Shown: piece by piece, positions 6,868 through 14,373 of the stretch | Layout of the letters: each line of letters starts with the position of its first letter | How positions within the stretch are numbered: the first letter of the stretch is position 1 | Source: Streptomyces sp. NBC_01775 | Lineage (GTDB): Bacteria > Actinomycetota > Actinomycetes > Streptomycetales > Streptomycetaceae | NCBI RefSeq assembly: GCF_035917675.1 | Contig: NZ_CP109104.1 | Span: 4,712,001 to 4,776,000, forward strand | DNA length: 64,000 nucleotides | Direction: 5' to 3' | Notes under the pieces: generated by a model | Told to the model about the DNA's origin: nothing | Databases searched by the model: none | What the model saw: the letters and a program-made list of their open reading frames with translations, nothing else | Program-made: the position numbers and the translations under genes

Positions 6868-9552
6868 TCAACGGTCCACTTTCTCACCCGCGCCCGGGGG
6901 GTTGTTGTTTTGGCGGACGGTGTCGGCCCCGTCACCTGCCGCATCGGCGCCCCGGGCCTTGCCGTCCTTGGGGTCTCCGGCGTCTTCGTCCCCGGACCCC
7001 TCTTCGTCACCGGACTTGTCCTCGTCGCCGGACTTGTTTCCGGACTCGTCGCCGGACTCGTCTTGGTCACCGGATTCGTCCTCGTCGTCCGGCTCGCCCT
7101 TCTCGCCGGAGCCGTCCTCGGTGTCGCCGTCGCCGTCCCCGTCCTCGTCCGGCAGCTCCAGCGGGGCGTCCGGGTCGGGGGGCGGGCCGGTGCGCTTGCG
7201 CTGGGTGTACATCCGGATGCCCGCGAGCACCATCAGCAGCACGCCGCCCGCGATGACCAGCAGCACGGTCGAGGTGATCGACGTGACGTGGACCTGGAAC
7301 TTCATCGGCTTGCCGTAGGGCTTGCCTTCCTTCGTGTACAGCTGCGCGACGACGGAGGCCCGGCCGTTGGTCTTGGCTGCGGCGTCGAACTTGAGGGACT
7401 GGCTGTGCTCGCCGTCCACCCTGACCCGCTTCACCTCGCCCACGTCCAGGCCGATACGGCTCGACCTCAGCTCCAGGTCCAGGCCGTCCACGTGCTGGAA
7501 GAGGTTGTTCTGCACGGTGACCGGGATGGTGGCCTCACGGCCCGAAAGGGTGATGTCCGACTTCTGGATGAGCCGGACGCCCCGCTTCAGGCTCAGCAGA
7601 TACCGCTGCACCCCGTTCCGGTACCCGGTGGCGCCCCGGGAGTCGCCGCGCCAGGAGTTGGACACCTCACGGTCTATGGCGTTGCCGAAGGGCGGCACCA
7701 CGCGGTCGGCGCGGCTGAGGATCACCTTGAAGTCGTCCAGCGTCTCCTTCGTCCTGCGCACCTGCTCGAAGGCCGAGGTCGGCAGCTCCGTCTTGCGCAG
7801 GGACGCGGGGTAGGAGGCGGGTGAGGGCATCCGGTTCTGGGCGCCGGGGTCGGGCTCGGCCTCGGCCGCGTCGGAGAGGCTGCCGGCCTGCGTCCAGCGC
7901 CCGCTCCCGGTCAGCGCCTGGATACCCTCGGCCATCGCCTGGGCCTGCGAGACGCTCGGCGTGCGCTGCGGGGCCACCACGACGCTGCGCGTGCGGTCGG
8001 GCACCTGACTGGAGAGCGCGAGGGACTGCGCCACGAACTGCTGGACGGCGCGGGAGGAGGCGTCGGACCGCGACATGTCGCCGCGGAACGCGGTGGACAG
8101 CCGCGCGTCGGCGACCAGCGCGGTGTTGCCGCTCCCGATGGGGCGGGCCGCCGTGGGGCTGTAGGACAGGCCCGAGTCGCGGACGCTGTCGCTGCGCGCG
8201 ATCACGTTGTGCGCGCCCGCCGAGGTGGCGACATCCACGATGGAGGAGTCGACGGCGCCCTCGTAGGGCCAGGCGAAGTCCGTGCTCGGCTTGATGTGCA
8301 GAACGGTCCCGACGGCCCTCCTGCCCAGCGTCGTCGCGGAGCCGAGGGAGCTGAGCGCGCCGCGCACGTCCTTGCCGCGGTGGGCGAGCGAGGCGAGGTC
8401 GGGATCGGCGAAGGGGAGCGCGACGACCTCCTCGCCGCGCACGGCCTTCTGGAGGTCGTTGAGCCAGCGGCTCGCGTACTCCTGGCCCTTCCCCGCCTTC
8501 GTCTCGTCGGTGCCCGGCTTCTCGACCCGGTAGCGGCGCGTCATCATGTCGACGGTGGCGACCAGGTCGGGGTCGATGACCCAGGTGATCGGCAGGTCGT
8601 CGCCCAGCTCGACCATCTGCTGGAGGCGCCCGCCCGGACGCAGCTCCTTGATGAGGGGCTCGTCGTCGCGGAGGACGGGAGTCTGCTGCTCGTCGGACTC
8701 GGTGCGCGCCGTCAGGCGGGGCGTCGAGATCAGCGGCCACAGGTAGGTGAGCTGGCTCTTGTGCCGGGCGTCGGACCGCTGCCAGGGCAAGAAGGTGCGG
8801 CCGATACCGAGGATCTGGTCGTAGGGGCGGGCCCTGGTGTGGGCCGTGAGGGAGACCCCGAGCTGATACACCCCGTTGGGGCCGAGGTCCAGGTCGCTGA
8901 CGGGGATCTTGAGCGTGAAGGAGCGGGTGACGCCGGGCGCCATGCCGGAGAGCTTCACCGAGTGCTTGCCCGCGACCTCGTTGCCGTCGGCGCCCGAGAG
9001 GTAGCCCTTGCGGCGCGACGCCTGCTCGATGGCGCTGCGGCTGTTGAGCGTGGGGCCGATACGGGGGTTGAGGCGGCCGGCGCTGAGGGTCGAGCGGCTG
9101 GTGTTGGTGACGGTTCCGGTGAGGGTGAGGGTGTCGCCCGCCTTGGGCACGGAGGGCGTGACCTCGTTCAGGGAGACCTCGGCGCTGCGGGAGCCGGTGC
9201 CGGAGCGCGCTGTGGTCTTGGAGCCCGCTTTGGCCTTTGCGTCCGCCGCGATCGTGGAGCCCGCCGCGATTTTGGAGCTTGCCGCCGCTTTGGAGCTCGC
9301 CGTCGCCTTGGAGGCCGCCTCTGCCGCCGTGGCGGGGGCGGCTGCCGCTGACGATGCGGCGATCACGGGAGACGGCGCCAGGATGCCCGCCAGCACCGGG
9401 AGAGCGACGAGCACGAGGGTGGCGGCCCGGCGGTTCCAGAGGCGGGACCGCTTTCGGGCCCGGGGTGCGGCGCCCGTCTCACCGGTGCGGTTCGTGCCCC
9501 CGGGACCAGGGGGAGCCTGACTCTCAGCCGCCTCGGCCACGCGCTCGTCCAT
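6868..9552 (-). CDS. DUF6049 family secreted/membrane-anchored protein
   Basis: An 894-residue protein with a basic N-terminus, a signal-anchor segment (about 42-65, AATLVLVALPVLAGILAPSP), an Ala/Lys/Ser-rich linker and a large extracytoplasmic region. A C-terminal membrane segment (about 765-790, STVLLVIAGGVLLMVLAGI) is followed by a highly acidic Asp/Glu/Gly/Ser tail. It corresponds by order to mycobacterial Rv3909, which also sits next to MviN. Its function is not established; conserved linkage suggests a role in lipid II export or envelope assembly. ATG start at 9552; likely first gene of the DUF6049-murJ-pseudokinase-sigM run. Confidence 0.82.
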   Translation of the reverse strand: MDERVAEAAESQAPPGPGGTNRTGETGAAPRARKRSRLWNRRAATLVLVALPVLAGILAPSPVIAASSAAAAPATAAEAASKATASSKAAASSKIAAGSTIAADAKAKAGSKTTARSGTGSRSAEVSLNEVTPSVPKAGDTLTLTGTVTNTSRSTLSAGRLNPRIGPTLNSRSAIEQASRRKGYLSGADGNEVAGKHSVKLSGMAPGVTRSFTLKIPVSDLDLGPNGVYQLGVSLTAHTRARPYDQILGIGRTFLPWQRSDARHKSQLTYLWPLISTPRLTARTESDEQQTPVLRDDEPLIKELRPGGRLQQMVELGDDLPITWVIDPDLVATVDMMTRRYRVEKPGTDETKAGKGQEYASRWLNDLQKAVRGEEVVALPFADPDLASLAHRGKDVRGALSSLGSATTLGRRAVGTVLHIKPSTDFAWPYEGAVDSSIVDVATSAGAHNVIARSDSVRDSGLSYSPTAARPIGSGNTALVADARLSTAFRGDMSRSDASSRAVQQFVAQSLALSSQVPDRTRSVVVAPQRTPSVSQAQAMAEGIQALTGSGRWTQAGSLSDAAEAEPDPGAQNRMPSPASYPASLRKTELPTSAFEQVRRTKETLDDFKVILSRADRVVPPFGNAIDREVSNSWRGDSRGATGYRNGVQRYLLSLKRGVRLIQKSDITLSGREATIPVTVQNNLFQHVDGLDLELRSSRIGLDVGEVKRVRVDGEHSQSLKFDAAAKTNGRASVVAQLYTKEGKPYGKPMKFQVHVTSITSTVLLVIAGGVLLMVLAGIRMYTQRKRTGPPPDPDAPLELPDEDGDGDGDTEDGSGEKGEPDDEDESGDQDESGDESGNKSGDEDKSGDEEGSGDEDAGDPKDGKARGADAAGDGADTVRQNNNPPGAGEKVDR

Positions 9553-9561
9553 CCCGTCGTT

Positions 9562-9617
9562 GGTCGTCGTCGATCGGTCGTCGTCGATCGGTGCTGCTCG
9601 TCTGGTGCTGCTCGTCC
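9562..9617. repeat. Four 14-bp tandem repeats upstream of DUF6049 gene
   Basis: Two copies of GGTCGTCGTCGATC (9562-9589) are followed by GGTGCTGCTCGTCT and GGTGCTGCTCGTCC (9590-9617). All share a GGTsnTsnTCGnnC pattern. They occupy the 5' leader/promoter zone between the divergent DUF6049 and CCA-enzyme genes. Confidence 0.85.
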
Positions 9618-9746
9618 GGTTCCGGATCCCTGATGGTAACGATGCCCGCGGGGTGGAAGTGCCGCGCCTGCCACCACATGATCACTCAGCGGTGCGGACG
9701 GGCACGGGGCGCCCCCGGTACGGGCGGCAACGTAACCTTTCCTGCT

Positions 9747-11243
9747 GTGCCGAACGCCAACAGTGACAGCCAGGACCAGTCCACCGCCCCGACCACCGCC
9801 CCGCCGACGGGACAGTCGGCAGCCGAGCAGCTCAGCGAGGTGCAGCGCCGTGCCGTGAGCGAGTTGCTGCGGGTGTCACCGGTCGCGGACGATCTCGCCC
9901 GGCGCTTCGAGGACGCGGGGTTCCGCCTCGCTCTCGTCGGCGGCTCGGTACGGGACGCGCTGCTGGGACGACTCGGTAACGATCTCGACTTCACCACCGA
10001 CGCCCGCCCCGAGGACGTGCTCGCGATCGTGCGTCCGTGGGCCGACGCGGTATGGGAGGTGGGTATCGCCTTCGGCACGGTCGGGGTGAAGAAGTCGGAC
10101 TTCATCCTCGAAGTGACGACGTATCGGTCGGAGATCTACGACCGCACCTCCCGCAAGCCCGAGGTCACCTACGGCGACACCATCGAGGAGGACCTGGTCC
10201 GCCGGGACTTCACGGTGAACGCGATGGCGGTCGCGCTGCCCGAGAAGAGCTTCATCGACCCGCACGGTGGCCTGGAGGACCTCGCGGCGCGCAGGCTGCG
10301 TACCCCTGGCACCCCGCAGGACTCCTTCTCCGACGATCCGCTGCGGATGATGCGCGCCGCGCGCTTCGCGGCGCAGCTCGACTTCGAGGTGGCCCCCGAG
10401 GTCGTCGCCGCGATGAAGGAGATGGCCGACCGGATCGAGATCGTCTCCGCGGAGCGGGTGCGGGACGAGCTGAACAAGCTGCTGCTGTCCCCGTACCCCC
10501 GCAAGGGCCTGCGGCTGATGGTGGAGACCGGGCTCGCGGACAGGGTGCTGCCCGAGCTGCCGGCGCTGCGCCTGGAGCGGGACGAGCACCACCGGCACAA
10601 GGATGTCTACGAGCACTCGCTGACCGTGCTGGACCAGGCGATGGATCTGGAGGAGGACGGGCCGGACCTCACGCTGCGGCTGGCGGCGCTGCTGCACGAC
10701 ATCGGCAAGCCGAGGACGCGGCGCTTCGAGAAGGACGGCCGGGTCTCCTTCCACCACCACGAGGTGGTGGGCGCCAAGCTCACCAAGAAGCGTATGACCG
10801 CGCTCAAATACTCCAGCGAGATGATCAAGGACGTCTCCCGGCTGGTGGAGCTGCATCTGCGCTTCCACGGCTACGGCACGGGCGAGTGGACGGACTCGGC
10901 GGTGCGCCGCTACGTGCGCGACGCGGGCCCGCTGCTGAAGAGGCTGCACAAGCTGACGCGTTCGGACTGCACGACGCGCAACAAGCGCAAGGCCACCGCC
11001 CTCTCGCGGGCGTACGACGGGCTGGAGGAGCGCATCGCGCGGCTCCAGGAGCAGGAGGAGCTGGACTCGATCCGGCCGGACCTGGACGGCAACGAGATCA
11101 TGGGGGAGCTGGGCATCGGCCCGGGGCCCGAGGTCGGGCGCGCGTACAAGCACCTGCTGGAGCTGCGGCTGGAGCACGGGCCGATGGGGCGCGACGCCGC
11201 CGTGGCCGCACTCAAGGAGTGGTGGGCGGCCCAGCAGGGCTGA
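9747..11243 (+). CDS. cca: CCA-adding tRNA nucleotidyltransferase
   Basis: A 498-residue class II nucleotidyltransferase that adds or repairs the 3' CCA of tRNA. Visible are the head motif LVGGSVRDALLGRLGNDLDF with its metal-binding acidic residues (about 62-80), RRDFTVNAMA (about 152), the neck, and an HD domain with LLHDIGKP (about 315). The GTG at 9747 starts a ~45-residue disordered N-terminus; no clear ribosome site precedes it, so a leaderless mRNA or a start nearby is possible. Mycobacterial pcnA occupies the same syntenic place. The 3' end overlaps the convergent MFS gene by 32 bp. Confidence 0.92.
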   Translation: MPNANSDSQDQSTAPTTAPPTGQSAAEQLSEVQRRAVSELLRVSPVADDLARRFEDAGFRLALVGGSVRDALLGRLGNDLDFTTDARPEDVLAIVRPWADAVWEVGIAFGTVGVKKSDFILEVTTYRSEIYDRTSRKPEVTYGDTIEEDLVRRDFTVNAMAVALPEKSFIDPHGGLEDLAARRLRTPGTPQDSFSDDPLRMMRAARFAAQLDFEVAPEVVAAMKEMADRIEIVSAERVRDELNKLLLSPYPRKGLRLMVETGLADRVLPELPALRLERDEHHRHKDVYEHSLTVLDQAMDLEEDGPDLTLRLAALLHDIGKPRTRRFEKDGRVSFHHHEVVGAKLTKKRMTALKYSSEMIKDVSRLVELHLRFHGYGTGEWTDSAVRRYVRDAGPLLKRLHKLTRSDCTTRNKRKATALSRAYDGLEERIARLQEQEELDSIRPDLDGNEIMGELGIGPGPEVGRAYKHLLELRLEHGPMGRDAAVAALKEWWAAQQG

Positions 11244-12561
11244 TGGTCCCGGCGTCGCCGGAGGCGGAGCCGGTCTTGCCGGAGTCCCCTGTTTCACGTG
11301 AAACATGGAAGACGGCGAGCGCGATCGCCGCGTACAGCACCGCCACTCCCACGACCACGGCAGTCGAGCGGCCGTCGGGCGGCAGTATCAGCGCGGTGGT
11401 ACCGGCGGCGCCCACGTAGGCCACGTTGTAGAGCATGTCGTAGAGCGAGAAGACCCGGCCGCGATAGGCATCGTCGACGGAGATCTGGACGGCGGTGTCG
11501 GTGGCGATCTTGGCGGCCTGGGTGACCAGCCCGAGCACAAACGCGGCGATCAGTATCGGCACCGGCGCGAAAGGCAGCCCGAGCGCGGGCTCCAGCAGCG
11601 CGGCGCCGCCTGAGCACAGTGCTATCCAGCCGAAGATGCCGACCCGGCGCACCGCCGAGGGGGTAAGGACGGCGGCGCTGAAGAAACCGGCCCCCGAAAG
11701 CCCGAGTGCGACGCCGAGCAGCCCCAGCCCGTCCTCGGCGTCTCCCCCGTTCCAGGCGTAGCGGCACAGCATCAGCACCATGACGGTGAGTGCGCCGTAG
11801 CAGAAGCGCATCAACGTGGCGGCTGCGAGGGAGTAGGCGGCGAGGCGGCGCTCGCCGAGGTGGCGCAGGCCCGCGCGGAGGCCGCGTACGGTGCTGGCGA
11901 CGGCGGCCAGGACGCGGAGCTGCCGCTCCTGCGGGCCGGGACCGAGAAGGTCTTTGTCCATCCGGAGCGAGGCGAGCGCGCCCAGCAGGTAGAGCGCCGC
12001 ACCCGTGAGCAGGACGAGGGTGTCGGCCTGGCGGCCGGTCTGCGGGGCGAGGAAGCGCACGACGAAGGCGACCCCGCCGCCCAGTGTGGCGGCGAGTGTG
12101 CCGGCTGTCGGGGAGAGGGAGTTGGCGATGACGAGGCGCTCGCCGTCGACAACCCGGGGCAGCGAGGCGGACAGTCCGGCCAGGACGAAGCGGTTGACGG
12201 CGGTCACGGTGAGCGCGGAGAGGTAGACCAGCCATTCCGGTGCCGCGCCCAGGACGAGCGTGGCGGTGAGGGTCGCCAGCCCGGTGCGCAGCACGTTGCC
12301 GTAGAGGAGCACCTGCCGCCTGCGCCAGCGGTCCAGCAGGACACCGGCGAACGGCCCGAGGAGCGAATAGGGCAGTAGCAGCACCGCCATCGCCGAGGCG
12401 ATGGCGGCGGCGGAGGTCTCCTTCTCCGGGGAGAAGACGACATAGGCGGCCAGCGCGACCTGGTAGACCCCGTCGGCGAGTTGGGACAGCAGTCGCACCG
12501 CCAGCAGCCGGCGGAAACCGGAAAAACGGAGCAGCGTGCGCAGATCGCGGGCGACGGACAT
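11212..12561 (-). CDS. MFS transporter (12-TM exporter type)
   Basis: A 449-residue major facilitator with about 12 hydrophobic segments. The motif-A-like loop GVLLDRWRRRQVLLYGN lies after TM2 (about 66-82). The N-terminus RFSGFRRLLAVRLLSQLADG is typical of the enterobactin-exporter/MFS-3 group; the substrate is unknown. The ATG at 12559-12561 is used. A parS site falls inside the last codons and reads as VSRET near the C-terminus, and another parS lies about 30 bp upstream of the start. Confidence 0.85.
   Translation of the reverse strand: MSVARDLRTLLRFSGFRRLLAVRLLSQLADGVYQVALAAYVVFSPEKETSAAAIASAMAVLLLPYSLLGPFAGVLLDRWRRRQVLLYGNVLRTGLATLTATLVLGAAPEWLVYLSALTVTAVNRFVLAGLSASLPRVVDGERLVIANSLSPTAGTLAATLGGGVAFVVRFLAPQTGRQADTLVLLTGAALYLLGALASLRMDKDLLGPGPQERQLRVLAAVASTVRGLRAGLRHLGERRLAAYSLAAATLMRFCYGALTVMVLMLCRYAWNGGDAEDGLGLLGVALGLSGAGFFSAAVLTPSAVRRVGIFGWIALCSGGAALLEPALGLPFAPVPILIAAFVLGLVTQAAKIATDTAVQISVDDAYRGRVFSLYDMLYNVAYVGAAGTTALILPPDGRSTAVVVGVAVLYAAIALAVFHVSRETGDSGKTGSASGDAGTISPAGPPTTP
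11290..11305. promoter_or_regulatory. parS site (perfect, 16-bp extended)
   Basis: TGTTTCACGTGAAACA near the 3' end of the MFS transporter coding sequence; full symmetry over 16 bp. Confidence 0.95.
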
Positions 12562-12591
12562 GGAGACAGCCTCACACAGCAGAGTCCGGTG

Positions 12592-12605
12592 GTTTCACGT
12601 GAAAC
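12592..12605. promoter_or_regulatory. parS site (perfect 14 bp)
   Basis: GTTTCACGTGAAAC in the short intergenic gap between the GT87-type gene stop (12648) and the MFS start (12561). Confidence 0.95.
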
Positions 12606-12647
12606 AGAGCAGCCGCCGTCCTGTGGGGTGGGGCGAGGTCATCCGGC

Positions 12648-14174
12648 TCAGTCCGCCAGTGTGCCCCAACGGACGGATGCCTTCTCGGGGTTGGGAGCGA
12701 CCGGCTGGTGGCCGAGGGCGCGGCTGAGGGAGTGGCTGAGGGAGCCGAGGTTGAAGACGTCGGGTGCCCGGTCCAGCGGGCCGCCACCGGGGTCGTCGGA
12801 GCCGTCGTCCCGGCGCACCGGGTCGTGCTCGGGGAAGAGGGCGTCGCGCACGATCATCCCGCACAGGTAGAGCGTGCCGAGGAGATGGGCCAGGATCACC
12901 AGCTGGTAGCCCTCGGGCGGGAGGCCCTGGTGTTTGTCGCCGCTGCTGGTGTAGGCGAGGTACATCCAGATGCCGACGAAGTAGAGCACCTCGCAGGTCT
13001 GCCAGATCAGGAAGTCACGCCACTTGGGGCGGGCGAGCGCGGCGAGGGGGATCAGCCAGAGCACGTACTGCGGTGAGTACACCTTGTTGGTCAGCACGAA
13101 CAGGGCGATGACCAGGAAGGACAGCTGAGCCAGCCGGGGGCGGCGGGGCGCGCACAGGGCGAGCGTGGCGATGCCCGCACAGCCGAGCGCCATCAGGATC
13201 ATGGCGTAGGTGTTGGCATCTTCGAACGAATGTCCGGTGCGCTGCTGGATGATCAGCCACACCGACCCGAAGTCGACCGGGCGCTCCTGGCTGAAGGTGT
13301 AGAACTTCGCCCAGCCCGCCGGGGCCAGCACCATCACCGGGATGTTCACCACCGCCCAGGACAGCGCCGCTCCCCCGGCGGCCCGGCCGAACGGGGCCCA
13401 GCGCCCGGCTCGCCAGCACAGCACCAGCAGCGGCCCGAGCAGCAGCGCCGGGTAGAGCTTCGCCGCGGTCGCCAGGCCGATGAGGATCCCGGCCGTCAGC
13501 GGGCGCGAGCGGGACCACGACAGCATCGCCGCGGATGTCAACGCCACGGCCAGCAGGTCCCAGTTGATGGTCGCCGTCAGGGCGAGGGCCGGGGCGAGCG
13601 CCACCAGCATGCCGTCCCAGGGGCGGTTGCGGTGGGTGCGGATGACGCAGACGATCAGGACGGCCGCGCAGACCATCAGCATTCCCGTGTTGACCATCCA
13701 GTAGATCTGCTCGTCCTGCCGGATGTTGTCGCCGCCGACCGTCAGCTTGGCCGCCACCTGCATGAAGGCGCCGGTCAGCACGGGGTATTCGAGGTAGTCC
13801 ATACCGCCGGAGATCCCCTGCGGAATCCGGTCGAAGTAGGGGATCAGCCCGTCGGCGAAGCCCCGCCCGTTGTAGAGGTGCGGGATGTCGGAGTAGCAGG
13901 CGTGGACGTACTGCGAGGTCTGGCCGGAGAACCAGGCGCCCTCGAAGCAGGGCATCTTCTGCACCACGCCGAGCGCGTACATCCCCAGGGCCACCACCAC
14001 CATCACGCGCAAGGGGGACCACCAGCCGGCGCCTGGCACGGCGCGCCGGCCTGTTGGCCCGCCGGCCACTTCGCTCGCCGCGGCGGCCACCTTGTCCGTG
14101 TCCGTGGGGTGTACGACGGGGGGTGTGGCGGGCTGCCGCGGCGTGGGGTTCCGGTCGGTGGGGGCGCTCGTCAT
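12648..14174 (-). CDS. GT87-type polyprenyl-phosphate-sugar glycosyltransferase, integral membrane
   Basis: A 508-residue polytopic protein of the DUF2029/GT87 class, GT-C-fold enzymes that use polyprenyl-linked sugars outside the membrane. A cytoplasmic Thr/Pro-rich N-terminus (1-60) precedes TM1 (MVVVALGMYALGVV). The first loop (about 75-130, DIPHLYNGRGFADGLIPYF, EYPVLTGAFMQ) holds the acidic/Tyr residues typical of the catalytic face, and about ten further segments follow. The sugar and acceptor cannot be read from sequence. The ATG at 14174 is preferred (AGG nine bases upstream); an ATG at 14183 is possible. It lies downstream of the PBP gene but behind a strong terminator. Confidence 0.8.
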   Translation of the reverse strand: MTSAPTDRNPTPRQPATPPVVHPTDTDKVAAAASEVAGGPTGRRAVPGAGWWSPLRVMVVVALGMYALGVVQKMPCFEGAWFSGQTSQYVHACYSDIPHLYNGRGFADGLIPYFDRIPQGISGGMDYLEYPVLTGAFMQVAAKLTVGGDNIRQDEQIYWMVNTGMLMVCAAVLIVCVIRTHRNRPWDGMLVALAPALALTATINWDLLAVALTSAAMLSWSRSRPLTAGILIGLATAAKLYPALLLGPLLVLCWRAGRWAPFGRAAGGAALSWAVVNIPVMVLAPAGWAKFYTFSQERPVDFGSVWLIIQQRTGHSFEDANTYAMILMALGCAGIATLALCAPRRPRLAQLSFLVIALFVLTNKVYSPQYVLWLIPLAALARPKWRDFLIWQTCEVLYFVGIWMYLAYTSSGDKHQGLPPEGYQLVILAHLLGTLYLCGMIVRDALFPEHDPVRRDDGSDDPGGGPLDRAPDVFNLGSLSHSLSRALGHQPVAPNPEKASVRWGTLAD

Positions 14175-14294
14175 GGGGCACATCCTGCCGCACGCCCCTG
14201 TCACCCACAGTGGGGGCGGCAGCTTCGGCGTGCTGTCGGTGCGCGGGCGATGTGCGGGTGGTGCGCGGACGGGGGCGAATGGCCCGCACACACG

Positions 14295-14331
14295 GCACGG
14301 CCCCGGCTCAAGGAGTGAGCCGGGGCCGTGC
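14295..14331 (-). terminator. Terminator after class A PBP gene
   Basis: A perfect 16-bp inverted repeat (14295-14310 with 14316-14331) around the loop AGGAG, 43 bp beyond the PBP stop. No T-run, as is usual in Streptomyces. Confidence 0.85.
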
Positions 14332-14373
14332 GCCGCCGTATGCGGGGAGTGTGTCCGGGTGGTGGCCCGAAGG

